Below are positions 1 to 8,065 of a stretch of DNA of 59,348 nucleotides, one piece after another. Source of the DNA: Planctomycetota bacterium (GTDB lineage: Bacteria > Planctomycetota > Phycisphaerae > Phycisphaerales > SM1A02); assembly GCA_026386795.1 (NCBI GenBank), contig JAPLMU010000128.1:1-59348 (forward strand). Reading direction: 5' to 3'. Position 1 is the first letter of the stretch, and every line of letters begins with the position of its first letter. The notes beneath the pieces are model-generated. The model searched no databases. It was given only the letters and a program-made list of their open reading frames with translations, and was not told the origin of the DNA. The position numbers and the translations under genes were made by a program.

Positions 1-1
1 C

Positions 2-1213
2 ACATGGCTGCCGGTCTTTAGCGCGTTGGTCAGTTCGATTGCGTTGGTGATGACGATCATTAATGTACGGATCTACGTTCGCGCGCGCGGTGCTTCTGTG
101 ACGAGCGGAGATAGTGGCGATGCGCGTGGGTTGCGCGAAGCTGGTAGTGATTCGCCATCCGCTACATCAGGGGTCGTGCGCGCAGCCTCGGCGTCTGCTG
201 TGCCAATGGTGAGTGTGTGCATTCCAGCGCGTAACGAAGAGCGAAATATTGCCGCGGTGGTGCGCGGGGCGCTTGCCAATCAAGGTGTTTCGCTTGAGGT
301 GCTTGTTCATGACGATCAAAGCACCGACCAGACGCCAGCGATTCTTGCTGCGTTGTGTGCAGAAGACGCGCGCGTCCGGTCCGTACCAGTGCAGCCGCTC
401 CCGGCGGGTTGGAATGGCAAGCAGTGGGGCTGCGAGCGGATGGGTCAGGAAGCACGCGGCGAGTGGTTGCTCTTTACAGATGCAGACGTTCGCCTCACGC
501 CGGATTGCTTAGTGCGCGCGGTGGCGGAGGCCAAGCGGTTGAACGCTGCGCTGTTAAGCACGGTTCCGCAGCAGGAAACGGGCACATTTCTTGAGCGAAT
601 GGTGGTTCCGCTCATTCACTGGATGCTCTTTAGTTGGCTGCCAATGCCGCGCATGCGCACTACCAATGACCCAGCAACAAGCGCTGGATGCGGCCAATTT
701 CTCTTAGTGCAACGCACCGCCTGGATAGCAGCCGGTGGGCACGCGGCATTCCGTGACAGCATGCATGACGGCATCAAGTTGCCGCGCAATATTCGCCGTG
801 CCGGATTCCATACGGATTTATACGACGGCAGCGATAGCGTTTCCTGCCGCATGTACCGATCGGCTGCGGAGACATGGCGCGGATTTACGAAGAACGCCTA
901 TGAAGGTCTTGGGTCGCCGTTGGTGCTTGTGGTGTTCACCGTTCTTGAGGTGCTCGGCATACTGCTGCCGTGGATATGGCTTCCGGTGATGATGGTGCGC
1001 GGCGATATGCCGATTGGGCCAACGGTGCTCGCGACGTTTGCAATCGCCGCTCAGTTGGTGCAGCGAGTCATCTTGGCGCGCCGCTTTCGGCAATCAATGG
1101 AGTGCGTCGTACTGCATCCATTCACCATCGCGCTGCTGGTTGCCATTCAGTGGCGCAGTTGGTGGCTGCATCTCACGAAGCAGCGGGCGTGGCGTGGCCG
1201 GACGGCCGGCTGA
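2..1213 (+). CDS. Family 2 glycosyltransferase, HpnB/CrtQ-like (5' end cut by window)
   Basis: Membrane-associated GT2 glycosyltransferase. The frame is open from the first base of the window, so the gene probably begins outside it; the internal TTG at 26 has no reason to be the start. The partial N-terminus is a hydrophobic segment. The GT-A core follows, with VCIPARNEE, a DDQSTD nucleotide-binding loop, GWNGKQWG and the DxD-type FTDADVRL. The C-terminal third has two or three membrane segments. The GWxGKxW..LTDADI pattern is that of hopanoid-associated HpnB and carotenoid glycosyltransferases; donor and acceptor cannot be read from the sequence. Its last 41 bases overlap the convergent ABC exporter. 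The family is secure, the substrate is not. An HpnA-like epimerase lies far downstream at 19487. Confidence 0.85.
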   Translation, partial: TWLPVFSALVSSIALVMTIINVRIYVRARGASVTSGDSGDARGLREAGSDSPSATSGVVRAASASAVPMVSVCIPARNEERNIAAVVRGALANQGVSLEVLVHDDQSTDQTPAILAALCAEDARVRSVPVQPLPAGWNGKQWGCERMGQEARGEWLLFTDADVRLTPDCLVRAVAEAKRLNAALLSTVPQQETGTFLERMVVPLIHWMLFSWLPMPRMRTTNDPATSAGCGQFLLVQRTAWIAAGGHAAFRDSMHDGIKLPRNIRRAGFHTDLYDGSDSVSCRMYRSAAETWRGFTKNAYEGLGSPLVLVVFTVLEVLGILLPWIWLPVMMVRGDMPIGPTVLATFAIAAQLVQRVILARRFRQSMECVVLHPFTIALLVAIQWRSWWLHLTKQRAWRGRTAG

Positions 1214-3197
1214 CGGCGCCACCGTGCGGATGCGCTGCGCCTGAGCCAGGCGCGCCTGGAGCGGTGGGCATGGCGGGTGGCGCGGTTTGCACCAGCACCA
1301 TTTGTTGGTAAATGCCGCTTGATTTCATCAATTCGGTGTGCGTGCCCATTTCAGTGATACGCCCGTCTTTCAGTACCACAATGCGATCGGCATGCATGAT
1401 GGTGGAGAGTCGGTGCGCAATCACAAAGCTCGTTCGACCGCGCATGAGTGCTTGCAGCGCCTCTTGAATAGCGCGTTCGCTTTCAGTGTCAAGATTGGAA
1501 GTGGCTTCGTCAAGGATCAAGATGCGTGGGTCAGCAAGGAGCGCGCGCGCAATGGCGATGCGTTGCCGTTGGCCACCGGAAAGACGAACGCCGCGTTCGC
1601 CGATAGCGGTTTCGTAGCCTTCTGGCATTGCTTCGATGAAGCCGTTTGCATTGGCGGCGTTGGCAGCCCAGAGCACACGTTCCATTGGCGCACCGGGATC
1701 GGCATAGCGAATGTTGTCTGCAACGGTTCCATCAAAGAGGAAGACGTCCTGCTCGACGATGCCGAGAATCTTGCGGAATGACGACAGTTCAATATCACTC
1801 AGATCGCGACCATCAAGGGTGATGGTTCCTGATGTTGGCTCAAAGAAGCGCGCGATCAGGTTGCACAGGGTGGTCTTACCAGCACCGCTTGCACCGACAA
1901 AGGCAGTCATCTCGCCGGGTCGCGTGGTGAAGGTGATGTCAGCCAGTACATCCGTCTCACGGTTGGGGTAGCGGTATCCGACCCCGCGCAACGTAACGGC
2001 GCCAGCCACATGGGTGCGGTCGAGGCGCAGGGCACCAGCGCGGTCTGGCATTTCTGGGCTTTCCTGCAGGAAATCAAGGGTTCGGTCGAGTCCTGCCAAG
2101 TGCGTTTGGAGGCCGGTAGCACTCTGCGCCAGACTTTCGAGAGGCGCCAACAGCATCACCAAGTAGGTGAGGAACATGATGAGTTCGCCGGTGGTAATGC
2201 GGCCAGCCAGCACCTGTGCGCCGCCGTACCAGAGCAGTCCAGCGCTGGCGACGGGAATCAGGAGTTGCCATGCCACTTCAACGGTGCGGCTCCACCACCA
2301 GGTGAGCATTTCTTGGCGAGCCAAGAGGTCAAGCGCGGTGCCGTGTCGGATGCCTTCAAACTTTGGGCGTGCAAATCCGCGCACCACTCGAATGCCGCTG
2401 AACGCTTCACTGGCCGTGGAGTCAACTTCGCCCACTTGTTGGCGAATGTCTCTGAACAGTGGACGCAGTCGTCCGATCCATGTTCGGTGCGTCAGCATGA
2501 CTGCGGGGAAGAGCAGGAGTGCGCCCAAGAGTAGTCGCCAGTCTGTGATGGCAAGAATGGTGAGGATGCCGGTGAGTTGGATCACCGATCGCCACGGGTT
2601 ATAGATCAGCGCAAACACCAGTTCTGCCAACCCGCCCGCGTCTTCACGAATGATGGCGCCAACGCCGCCCGCGCGCAGACCTTGCACGCGGTGCAGTGGC
2701 AAACGCATGGCGTGATCGAATGCGCGGCGCCGCATGGCGGTCTGCAGCACCTTCACGGTCCGCGTGGTTTGATATCGACCGAGCACGGAGAGACCCGTGG
2801 CCACAGCGCTCACGGTGACGACGGTTCCTGCGAGCCAGGCAAGGAGCATTTGCGGCGTTTCAGCGAAGCCGCCGAGCATGCTCGCCCAGTTGCCAGTGAG
2901 CGGGTGCCCACCCAAGACGTTGTCGATCACCACCTTGGTTGCAGCTGGTGGCACTAACCCGCAGACGGTCGCAACGGTGAGGGTGACAAGCGAGAACCCA
3001 ATTCGACGGCGGTAGGGATGCGCCAGACCAAGGAACGCGCGGAACAGCGCGGTGAATGACCGGGTGCGCCGCCGACTTTTTTCCTGCCCATGCCAAGTGA
3101 CAGTGATGTTCTCCCGCTTTGCCTTGGTGCGGGCGGCTTCGAAGCGCTCTAAATAGGTACGGAAGCGCGTTCGACTTGATGGCTGCGTGCGTGGCAT
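1173..3197 (-). CDS. ABC exporter, fused permease and ATPase (MsbA-like)
   Basis: Half-size ABC exporter of 674 residues that should work as an inner-membrane homodimer exporting a lipid or hydrophobic molecule. A basic N-terminal tail is followed by a six-helix transmembrane domain (about residues 65-370) and a nucleotide-binding domain. Walker A GASGAGKTT is at 435-443, the signature LSGGQ at 539-543, Walker B ILILDE near 559 and the switch histidine near 595. The last 35 residues form an Ala/Pro/Gly-rich tail not typical of the family. This tail is the part that overlaps the convergent glycosyltransferase. The start is supported by a TAGACT -10 hexamer 6 nt upstream of ATG with no Shine-Dalgarno. 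It is divergent from the EEP-family gene. The substrate is unknown. Confidence 0.9.
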   Translation of the reverse strand: MPRTQPSSRTRFRTYLERFEAARTKAKRENITVTWHGQEKSRRRTRSFTALFRAFLGLAHPYRRRIGFSLVTLTVATVCGLVPPAATKVVIDNVLGGHPLTGNWASMLGGFAETPQMLLAWLAGTVVTVSAVATGLSVLGRYQTTRTVKVLQTAMRRRAFDHAMRLPLHRVQGLRAGGVGAIIREDAGGLAELVFALIYNPWRSVIQLTGILTILAITDWRLLLGALLLFPAVMLTHRTWIGRLRPLFRDIRQQVGEVDSTASEAFSGIRVVRGFARPKFEGIRHGTALDLLARQEMLTWWWSRTVEVAWQLLIPVASAGLLWYGGAQVLAGRITTGELIMFLTYLVMLLAPLESLAQSATGLQTHLAGLDRTLDFLQESPEMPDRAGALRLDRTHVAGAVTLRGVGYRYPNRETDVLADITFTTRPGEMTAFVGASGAGKTTLCNLIARFFEPTSGTITLDGRDLSDIELSSFRKILGIVEQDVFLFDGTVADNIRYADPGAPMERVLWAANAANANGFIEAMPEGYETAIGERGVRLSGGQRQRIAIARALLADPRILILDEATSNLDTESERAIQEALQALMRGRTSFVIAHRLSTIMHADRIVVLKDGRITEMGTHTELMKSSGIYQQMVLVQTAPPAMPTAPGAPGSGAAHPHGGAVSRPSGHATPAAS

Positions 3198-3203
3198 AGG
3201 GGA

Positions 3204-3209
3204 AGTCTA
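3204..3209 (-). promoter_or_regulatory. -10 hexamer of a probable leaderless promoter for the ABC exporter
   Basis: On the minus strand TAGACT lies 6 nt before the ATG at 3197, and no Shine-Dalgarno precedes the ATG. That spacing places transcription start at or next to the A of ATG. The same hexamer recurs before three other genes in the window. Confidence 0.5.
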
Positions 3210-3223
3210 GGTGGTTACTCGGC

Positions 3224-3229
3224 TAGACT
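3224..3229 (+). promoter_or_regulatory. -10 hexamer of a probable leaderless promoter for the EEP-family gene
   Basis: TAGACT lies 7 nt before the ATG at 3237, without a Shine-Dalgarno. It forms a back-to-back pair with the exporter promoter inside a 39-bp divergent gap. Confidence 0.5.
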
Positions 3230-3236
3230 CGACCGA

Positions 3237-4418
3237 ATGCAGAAGCCCATGAACACGTTCGGCATTCTTTCCCTCGCATTCGCGCTTTCGGCGGCACCGC
3301 TGTCTTGGCAGGACGGGGTGCCGGCGGCGCCAGCGGCTCCAAAGGCGCCTGTGAAGGAGCCCAAAGCACCGGCGAAGGAGAAAGCCCCCGCAAAGGAGAA
3401 GGCCCCGAAGACCGTGCGTCCGGCCGGCGTCTGGTACGGCGTGGAGAAGGCGCCTGACAAGAAGGACGGTGCTATTCGCATCGCGGCGTACAACGTCGAG
3501 AACTTCTTCGATGCCGTTGATGATCCGGCCTTGCAAGGTGAATATGACGACATCAAGATGACCACGAAGCCATCGCGTGTTCAGGCGATTGCCGACGAGA
3601 TCAAGCGGCTTGACGCGGACATTCTCTGCCTCGAAGAGATGGAGAGCCTTGAAGCGTTGACATGGTTCCGCGATACCTACTTGAAGGACATGGGCTACAA
3701 GTACGTGTACAGCGAAGATGTTGGTTACTACCGCGGGGTTGAGCAGGCATGCCTGAGCCGCTTTCCGATCAAGGCGCATACAACCTTCGTGACTGAGGAT
3801 CTGACCGACATGGACGCCATGCGCGACGGCGAAGGATGGGCTGGCAAGAAGCCCGATCAAGCAAAGAAGTTCCAGCGCTCGCCGCTGAAACTAGAGATTG
3901 ATGTCAATGGCTGGCCCGTGACCATCTATTCCGTGCATTTTAAGGCTGGCGGCAAGGAATTTGACTATCAGCGCGAGAGCGAAGCGCTGCAGACTATTGA
4001 GTTTGTGAAGAAGGATCTCGAAGCCAATCCGGCAGCGAATGTTGCGGTGATGGGCGACTTCAACGCCACGCCATCGATGAAGGCGCCGAAGGCGTTCGGC
4101 GAATCTGGAATGAAGGGTGCATACGATTTCCGCGCCAACAAGGACAGCGGCACGAAGGACCTGTATACGACGCATGACTCTGGACGTGCGATCGACTACA
4201 TCTTCATGAGTAAGGGACTTGCAGACGATGTGCTTCCAGGTGGCTTCTTCGTCATGGGAACCATGCATCCGCCGAGCGATTACGACTGGAAGACTGATCC
4301 CGAGAAGGAGAAGGTTCCAGCCGGCTATGCAAGCGATCACTGCCCGGTGGCAGTGGATGTGATGCCGAAGGACGGGGCACCGAAGGCCGCGCCTGCGCCG
4401 GCTGCGAAGCCCGGCTGA
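3237..4418 (+). CDS. Secreted endonuclease/exonuclease/phosphatase-family protein
   Basis: Protein of 393 residues with an N-terminal signal peptide (MQKPMNTFGILSLAFALSAA). An Ala/Pro/Lys-rich spacer built from KAP repeats follows (about 30-60), then an EEP domain as in DNase I, nucleases and phosphodiesterases. Hallmarks visible in order are YNVENFFD, the catalytic CLEEME, SVHFKAGG, the metal/active-site GDFNATP, AIDYIFMS and the terminal SDHCPVAVD. All expected catalytic positions are kept, so it should be an active exported phosphodiesterase or nuclease. The Lys-rich spacer may hold it close to the cell wall or to nucleic acid (inference). The start is favoured by TAGACT 7 nt upstream; a second ATG at 3249 is possible. 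The exact substrate is unknown. Confidence 0.85.
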   Translation: MQKPMNTFGILSLAFALSAAPLSWQDGVPAAPAAPKAPVKEPKAPAKEKAPAKEKAPKTVRPAGVWYGVEKAPDKKDGAIRIAAYNVENFFDAVDDPALQGEYDDIKMTTKPSRVQAIADEIKRLDADILCLEEMESLEALTWFRDTYLKDMGYKYVYSEDVGYYRGVEQACLSRFPIKAHTTFVTEDLTDMDAMRDGEGWAGKKPDQAKKFQRSPLKLEIDVNGWPVTIYSVHFKAGGKEFDYQRESEALQTIEFVKKDLEANPAANVAVMGDFNATPSMKAPKAFGESGMKGAYDFRANKDSGTKDLYTTHDSGRAIDYIFMSKGLADDVLPGGFFVMGTMHPPSDYDWKTDPEKEKVPAGYASDHCPVAVDVMPKDGAPKAAPAPAAKPG

Positions 4419-4448
4419 GTTTCGACAATCAACGCAGTTATAAGAATG

Positions 4449-4472
4449 GGGCGCGGTCCGAAGACCGCGCCC
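4449..4472. terminator. Bidirectional terminator hairpin
   Basis: A perfect 10-bp stem (GGGCGCGGTC with its complement) closed by a CGAA tetraloop lies between the convergent EEP-family gene and tsf. There is no strong T-tract on either side, so it may act on both strands or need Rho. Confidence 0.6.
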
Positions 4473-4523
4473 TATGTGTTGGTACTTGCATTGGTGATGA
4501 CTGAGTGAGCCATCAGCCGGTCA

Positions 4524-5330
4524 TCAGTGCTGACCGACCATCATGCGGACGAACTGGTGGATCTTGGCATCGGGAGCCAAGAGTTCCTTGATCGCCTTCT
4601 TGTCATCGCGAACGTACTTCTGACCGAGGAGTGTGACTTCCTCGAAGAACTTACGCAGCTTGCCTTCGGCCATCTTCTGGGCGATTTGCTCCGGCTTACC
4701 GGAGGCCTTCGCCTCATCAATGGCTTCGGTACGCTTCTCGGCGAGCATTTCAGCGGGAATTCCGTGCTCATCGACGGCAATCGGCGCCGGAACCGCTGCG
4801 ACGATGTGCTGGCAAATGCCGACACCCGTCTCGTGGTCAATGGTGCCGGAGTAGACGATCAGCCCGGCCTTCTTGCCGTCGTGATGGATGTACTGAGCAA
4901 ACGCGTCACCTTGGACCACTTGGCCGCCGCCGAACGAGAGGTTCTCGCCGGTGCGGATGCGGACTTCGTCGAGCTGCTTCTGCATAGCGTCCGTCTTCAC
5001 GGCAGCGCCGACGGCGCCGGCCACAGCAGCCTTCGCGAGTTCGGCGGCCATGGCGCGGAACTCGGGATTGCGAGCGGTGAAGTCGGTCTCAGCACGCACC
5101 TCAATGATGGCGGCCTTGTTGCCTGACACAGCGATCGCAATGCAGCCTTCGCCGGCAGCGCGATCAGTGCGCGTATCCATCTTGCCCTTGAGCTTCTCAC
5201 GCAAGCGCTCTTCAGCGAGCTTGGCGTCGCCGCCAGCCTCGATCAGAGCAGCCTTGCAGTCCATCATGCCAAGGCCAGTGCGCTCGCGCAGGGCCATGAC
5301 GTCCTTCGAATTGATGTTGGCGGTAGTCAT
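4524..5330 (-). CDS. tsf: Translation elongation factor Ts
   Basis: EF-Ts of 268 residues, the cytoplasmic nucleotide-exchange factor that regenerates EF-Tu-GTP. The N-terminal UBA-like domain contains the family signature LRERTGLGMMDCKAAL (about 14-29). The core includes the ETDFTARN motif (about 81-88) that contacts EF-Tu, followed by the dimerisation core. Length is normal for a bacterial EF-Ts. ATG at 5330 is preceded by a GAGGTGA Shine-Dalgarno. It lies 50 bp downstream of rpsB on the same strand, the usual rpsB-tsf operon. Transcription probably ends at the 4449-4472 hairpin. Confidence 0.97.
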   Translation of the reverse strand: MTTANINSKDVMALRERTGLGMMDCKAALIEAGGDAKLAEERLREKLKGKMDTRTDRAAGEGCIAIAVSGNKAAIIEVRAETDFTARNPEFRAMAAELAKAAVAGAVGAAVKTDAMQKQLDEVRIRTGENLSFGGGQVVQGDAFAQYIHHDGKKAGLIVYSGTIDHETGVGICQHIVAAVPAPIAVDEHGIPAEMLAEKRTEAIDEAKASGKPEQIAQKMAEGKLRKFFEEVTLLGQKYVRDDKKAIKELLAPDAKIHQFVRMMVGQH

Positions 5331-5380
5331 TCTGTCACCTCGTGTTGGGTGTTTGTATTGAATCGAATGTGCTGATCGGT

Positions 5381-6259
5381 TTACGCGCCGGTTGTTGCCG
5401 ACGGCGCAGCGGCCGGGGCAGTAGCGGGGGAGTCGGAACTTGCGGAACGACCACTGTCAGAACGGAACTGACTTCGGCTTGAACGACGAACTGGGCGCTG
5501 ACCGCCGGGTGCATCCAACTCGCCAGAAGCAACGACCGCCGCGCCCATCTCCTCAGGAGCTGCGCCACTGCGTTCGCCACGACCTGCCAAGGCAGCCGCG
5601 CAAAGTTCGCGGATGACGATGTCGATGGAGCGCATCGAGTCATCGTTGGCTGGCACTGGAATGTCAGCCAAATCCGGGTTTCCGTCGGTGTCGATCAAGC
5701 AGATGGTTGGAATGCCCAAGGTCTTCGCCTCAAGCAATGCATTCAGTTCGCGGGTGGTGTCAATGACCACGAGCGCGCCTGGGAGTTTGCCCATGGTGCG
5801 CAGGCCATTGAGGTTGCGGAAGATCTTCTTCTCTTCGCGCGCGAGCTGTGATTCCATCTTCTTGGAGTAGTTCTTGATGCTGCCGGTTTCGCCGAGACGC
5901 TCCAGTTCCTCCAAGCGGCGCAGGCGCTCGCGGATGGTCCGGAAGTTGGTCAGCGTGCCACCGAGCCAACGCTCAGTGACGTAGGGCATCTTGCATTCAG
6001 TGCAGTATTGCTCGACGGCGCCGCGGGCTTGGCGCTTGGTGCCGACGAAGCACACGTCCTTGCCGCTCGCAACGACCTTCGTGATGAATTTCTTGGCCAG
6101 CAGAAGACCCTTGATGGTCTCCTTGATGTCAATGATCGAGACGCCATTCTTGGTGGCGTAGATGTACGGCTTCATCTTCGGGTTCCAGCTGGAACGACGC
6201 TGTCCAAAGATGACTCCGGCTTCGACGAGTTCTTTCGCGAGTGACTTCTGATCAGACAT
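5381..6259 (-). CDS. rpsB: 30S ribosomal protein S2
   Basis: Ribosomal protein S2, 292 residues. The family core runs from KELVEAGVIFGQRRSSWNPK (S2 proteins usually have GVHFGH here, so GVIFGQ is a small variation) through the LLARKK-like LLLAKKF, WLGGTLTNFRTI and DTTRELNALLEAKTLGIP to DIPVPANDDS. The C-terminus is extended by about 60 low-complexity Ala/Ser/Gly/Arg residues beyond the usual end. The frame is open to 6424, but the start at 6259 is chosen because AAGGAGAG lies just upstream and the N-terminus matches the family. First gene of rpsB-tsf, with a long structured leader. Confidence 0.96.
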   Translation of the reverse strand: MSDQKSLAKELVEAGVIFGQRRSSWNPKMKPYIYATKNGVSIIDIKETIKGLLLAKKFITKVVASGKDVCFVGTKRQARGAVEQYCTECKMPYVTERWLGGTLTNFRTIRERLRRLEELERLGETGSIKNYSKKMESQLAREEKKIFRNLNGLRTMGKLPGALVVIDTTRELNALLEAKTLGIPTICLIDTDGNPDLADIPVPANDDSMRSIDIVIRELCAAALAGRGERSGAAPEEMGAAVVASGELDAPGGQRPVRRSSRSQFRSDSGRSASSDSPATAPAAAPSATTGA

Positions 6260-6438
6260 GTGGCTCTCCTTACGAGCGACTGCAGCGACTCCGCGGGCAC
6301 GACCGGTGGACGCCGAAACTCGGCGGCCGTCCCGAACCAAGGGCGCTTGGAGCGAGGACGATGGAAACCCCGCGCGGGGTATCCGTGCGACGCGGTGTCC
6401 ACCTATGGGCCGCGTCGTCCCCACCGACTGGTGGGGAA
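6260..6438 (-). promoter_or_regulatory. Structured rpsB 5' leader, candidate autoregulatory mRNA element
   Basis: Untranslated leader of about 180 nt between the predicted promoter and rpsB. Three inverted repeats stand back to back: 6419-6436 (CCCCACC, 4-nt loop, GGTGGGG), 6388-6417 (8-bp stem CGACGCGG, 14-nt loop) and 6367-6380 (14-bp perfect palindrome ACCCCGCGCGGGGT). A Shine-Dalgarno follows. In several bacteria S2 represses its own operon through such leaders; that function here is inference. Confidence 0.5.
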
Positions 6439-6445
6439 ACGTCGG

Positions 6446-6474
6446 AAGTTACCGAGAAACCGTGCATTTCGCAA
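6446..6474 (-). promoter_or_regulatory. Probable rpsB-tsf promoter
   Basis: On the minus strand TTGCGA and TAACTT are separated by 17 bp, a reasonable housekeeping -35/-10 pair, just upstream of the structured leader. Confidence 0.4.
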
Positions 6475-6548
6475 TGGCTTACACGGTGGGAAATGTGACG
6501 AATGCGCCATAACTTCAGCGTTATCCGCCATCGCGGGGGCAATCGGCG

Positions 6549-8039
6549 TCACACAGCCTTTGCGCCCACCTGTCGCAGCCACAAGCGTTCGGTGCCGTGA
6601 CCAGCGAAACCGGTGGCTACCACCACTCGGTCGCGGGTGGAGAGAAGCCGTGCGCCGCGCAAAATCCGTTCAGCTGCGCGCACAAAATCGCGCGAATCCG
6701 TTGGGTGATTGATGCGGATGGCGCGCACGCCGCGAAACAAGGCAAGCGTGCGCAGCTCTGCGTCGGTTGCTCCGAACGCGTAGATCGGAACATTGACGTC
6801 GGTTTGGCTGATGAAGCGCAACGAACGCGGATCGGTCCAGGCGATGATGGCGCGCGAGTGACTTTCGGTGGCCATCTGTGCCATGCTGCGGGCAAGGACG
6901 GCAGCGGGTTCATCGCTCTCCACCAATTCGCGGGAGCGCAGCGCGCGCGGCGGTTGTTTGCAGAGCCACGACTCGGTTTCCTGAGCAATGCGACGCATCG
7001 CGACAACGGAGTCGATGGGGTATTTGCCAGCCGCGGTTTCGCCGCTCAGCATCACAGCATCGGCGCCGCCGAAGATGGCGCTCGCTACATCTGATGCTTC
7101 GGCGCGAGTTGGGAGTGGCGCCTCGATCATGCTTTGCAACATCTGCGTTGCAACGATGCACGGGATTGCTGCGCGTTCGCACGCGGCCTGAATTCTGCGT
7201 TGTTCAACGGGAACGCGCGCAAAGTCGAGCTCAATGGCAAGATCGCCGCGCGCCACCATCATGGCGTCCGCTTCGGCAGCGATGGAGTCGAGCGAGTTGA
7301 GCGCAACCGGGCGTTCGATCTTGGCAACGATGCTCGGAATGCGACCGCGAGTTGTCTTTGCACTGCGCGCAAGCGTGCGGCGCAGGCTGATGATGTCCGC
7401 AGCGGTTTGCACGAATGACAGTGCGACGAAATCTGCGCCGTGGCGGACTGCCCAGTCGGCAAGGACGCGGTCGCGTGCGGTCGGCGCGGTCAGGCTGACA
7501 GCAGTCTCGGGCAGATTGACGCCCTTGCGACTTGAGATCGTTCCGCCGACTTCGCAGACGCACTCGACAACACCGCGGCGGTTCGCGCGCACGCGCAATT
7601 GCACGGCGCCGTCATCAATGAGTACGCGGTCTCCGGTGCTGACATCATCGGTGAAGCGTTTGTAGTCAACGTGAAGTGTGATTGGACGCGCATCAGGATT
7701 GATGGCGCTCGTGCCGCGCGCAATGCAAACGGGATCGCCGTGGCGGAGCCGAATGGTTTCGTTCCTGTCGATCATGGTGAGCCGGATCTTGGGGCCGGGG
7801 AGGTCAGCCAGGATGCCGAGTTCGAGTTTGAGTGACTTGGCAACGGCGCGGATGGTGGTGATCGTGCGTGCGTGCGTGGCGGGGTCGCCGTGACTCATGT
7901 TCAGGCGAAAGACGCTGACCCCAGCGCGCGCGAGCCGGGTGAGCATGGCGGTGGAGTTTGACACCGGTCCAACGGTCGCCACGATCCGGGTCAGGCTGCG
8001 TTCGATGTGTAAGTGCGTTTGCAAGCGCGTCATGGTCAT
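6549..8039 (-). CDS. pyk: Pyruvate kinase
   Basis: Pyruvate kinase of 496 residues, catalysing phosphoenolpyruvate + ADP to pyruvate + ATP in the last step of glycolysis. The N-terminal barrel half shows TRIVATVGP and RLNMSHGD, then the small B domain. Next come the catalytic IVAKIERP, the metal- and substrate-binding MVARGDLAIE, and the strongly conserved ATQMLQSMI and SGETAAGKYP. The C-terminal domain is standard length. ATG at 8039 has TAGTAT 7 nt upstream and no Shine-Dalgarno, suggesting a leaderless start. It is divergent from phosphomannomutase with 26 bp between start codons. Allosteric control cannot be inferred. Confidence 0.95.
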   Translation of the reverse strand: MTMTRLQTHLHIERSLTRIVATVGPVSNSTAMLTRLARAGVSVFRLNMSHGDPATHARTITTIRAVAKSLKLELGILADLPGPKIRLTMIDRNETIRLRHGDPVCIARGTSAINPDARPITLHVDYKRFTDDVSTGDRVLIDDGAVQLRVRANRRGVVECVCEVGGTISSRKGVNLPETAVSLTAPTARDRVLADWAVRHGADFVALSFVQTAADIISLRRTLARSAKTTRGRIPSIVAKIERPVALNSLDSIAAEADAMMVARGDLAIELDFARVPVEQRRIQAACERAAIPCIVATQMLQSMIEAPLPTRAEASDVASAIFGGADAVMLSGETAAGKYPIDSVVAMRRIAQETESWLCKQPPRALRSRELVESDEPAAVLARSMAQMATESHSRAIIAWTDPRSLRFISQTDVNVPIYAFGATDAELRTLALFRGVRAIRINHPTDSRDFVRAAERILRGARLLSTRDRVVVATGFAGHGTERLWLRQVGAKAV

Positions 8040-8046
8040 GGCGGGA

Positions 8047-8056
8047 ATACTACGAT
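8047..8056. promoter_or_regulatory. Overlapping divergent -10 elements between pyk and phosphomannomutase
   Basis: On the minus strand TAGTAT (8047-8052) is 7 nt from the pyk ATG. On the plus strand TACGAT (8051-8056) is 9 nt from the phosphomannomutase ATG. The two boxes overlap by 2 bp inside the 26-bp gap, so RNA polymerase could probably not occupy both at once. Confidence 0.4.
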
Positions 8057-8065
8057 CCGCGCTCC

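Noticed and set aside
4527-5126. Long plus-strand frame opposite tsf
   Set aside because: Antisense shadow of a clearly identified gene.
6260-6424. N-terminal extension of ribosomal protein S2
   Set aside because: The extra 55 residues fall in the structured leader; the start at 6259 has AAGGAGAG and matches the family N-terminus.
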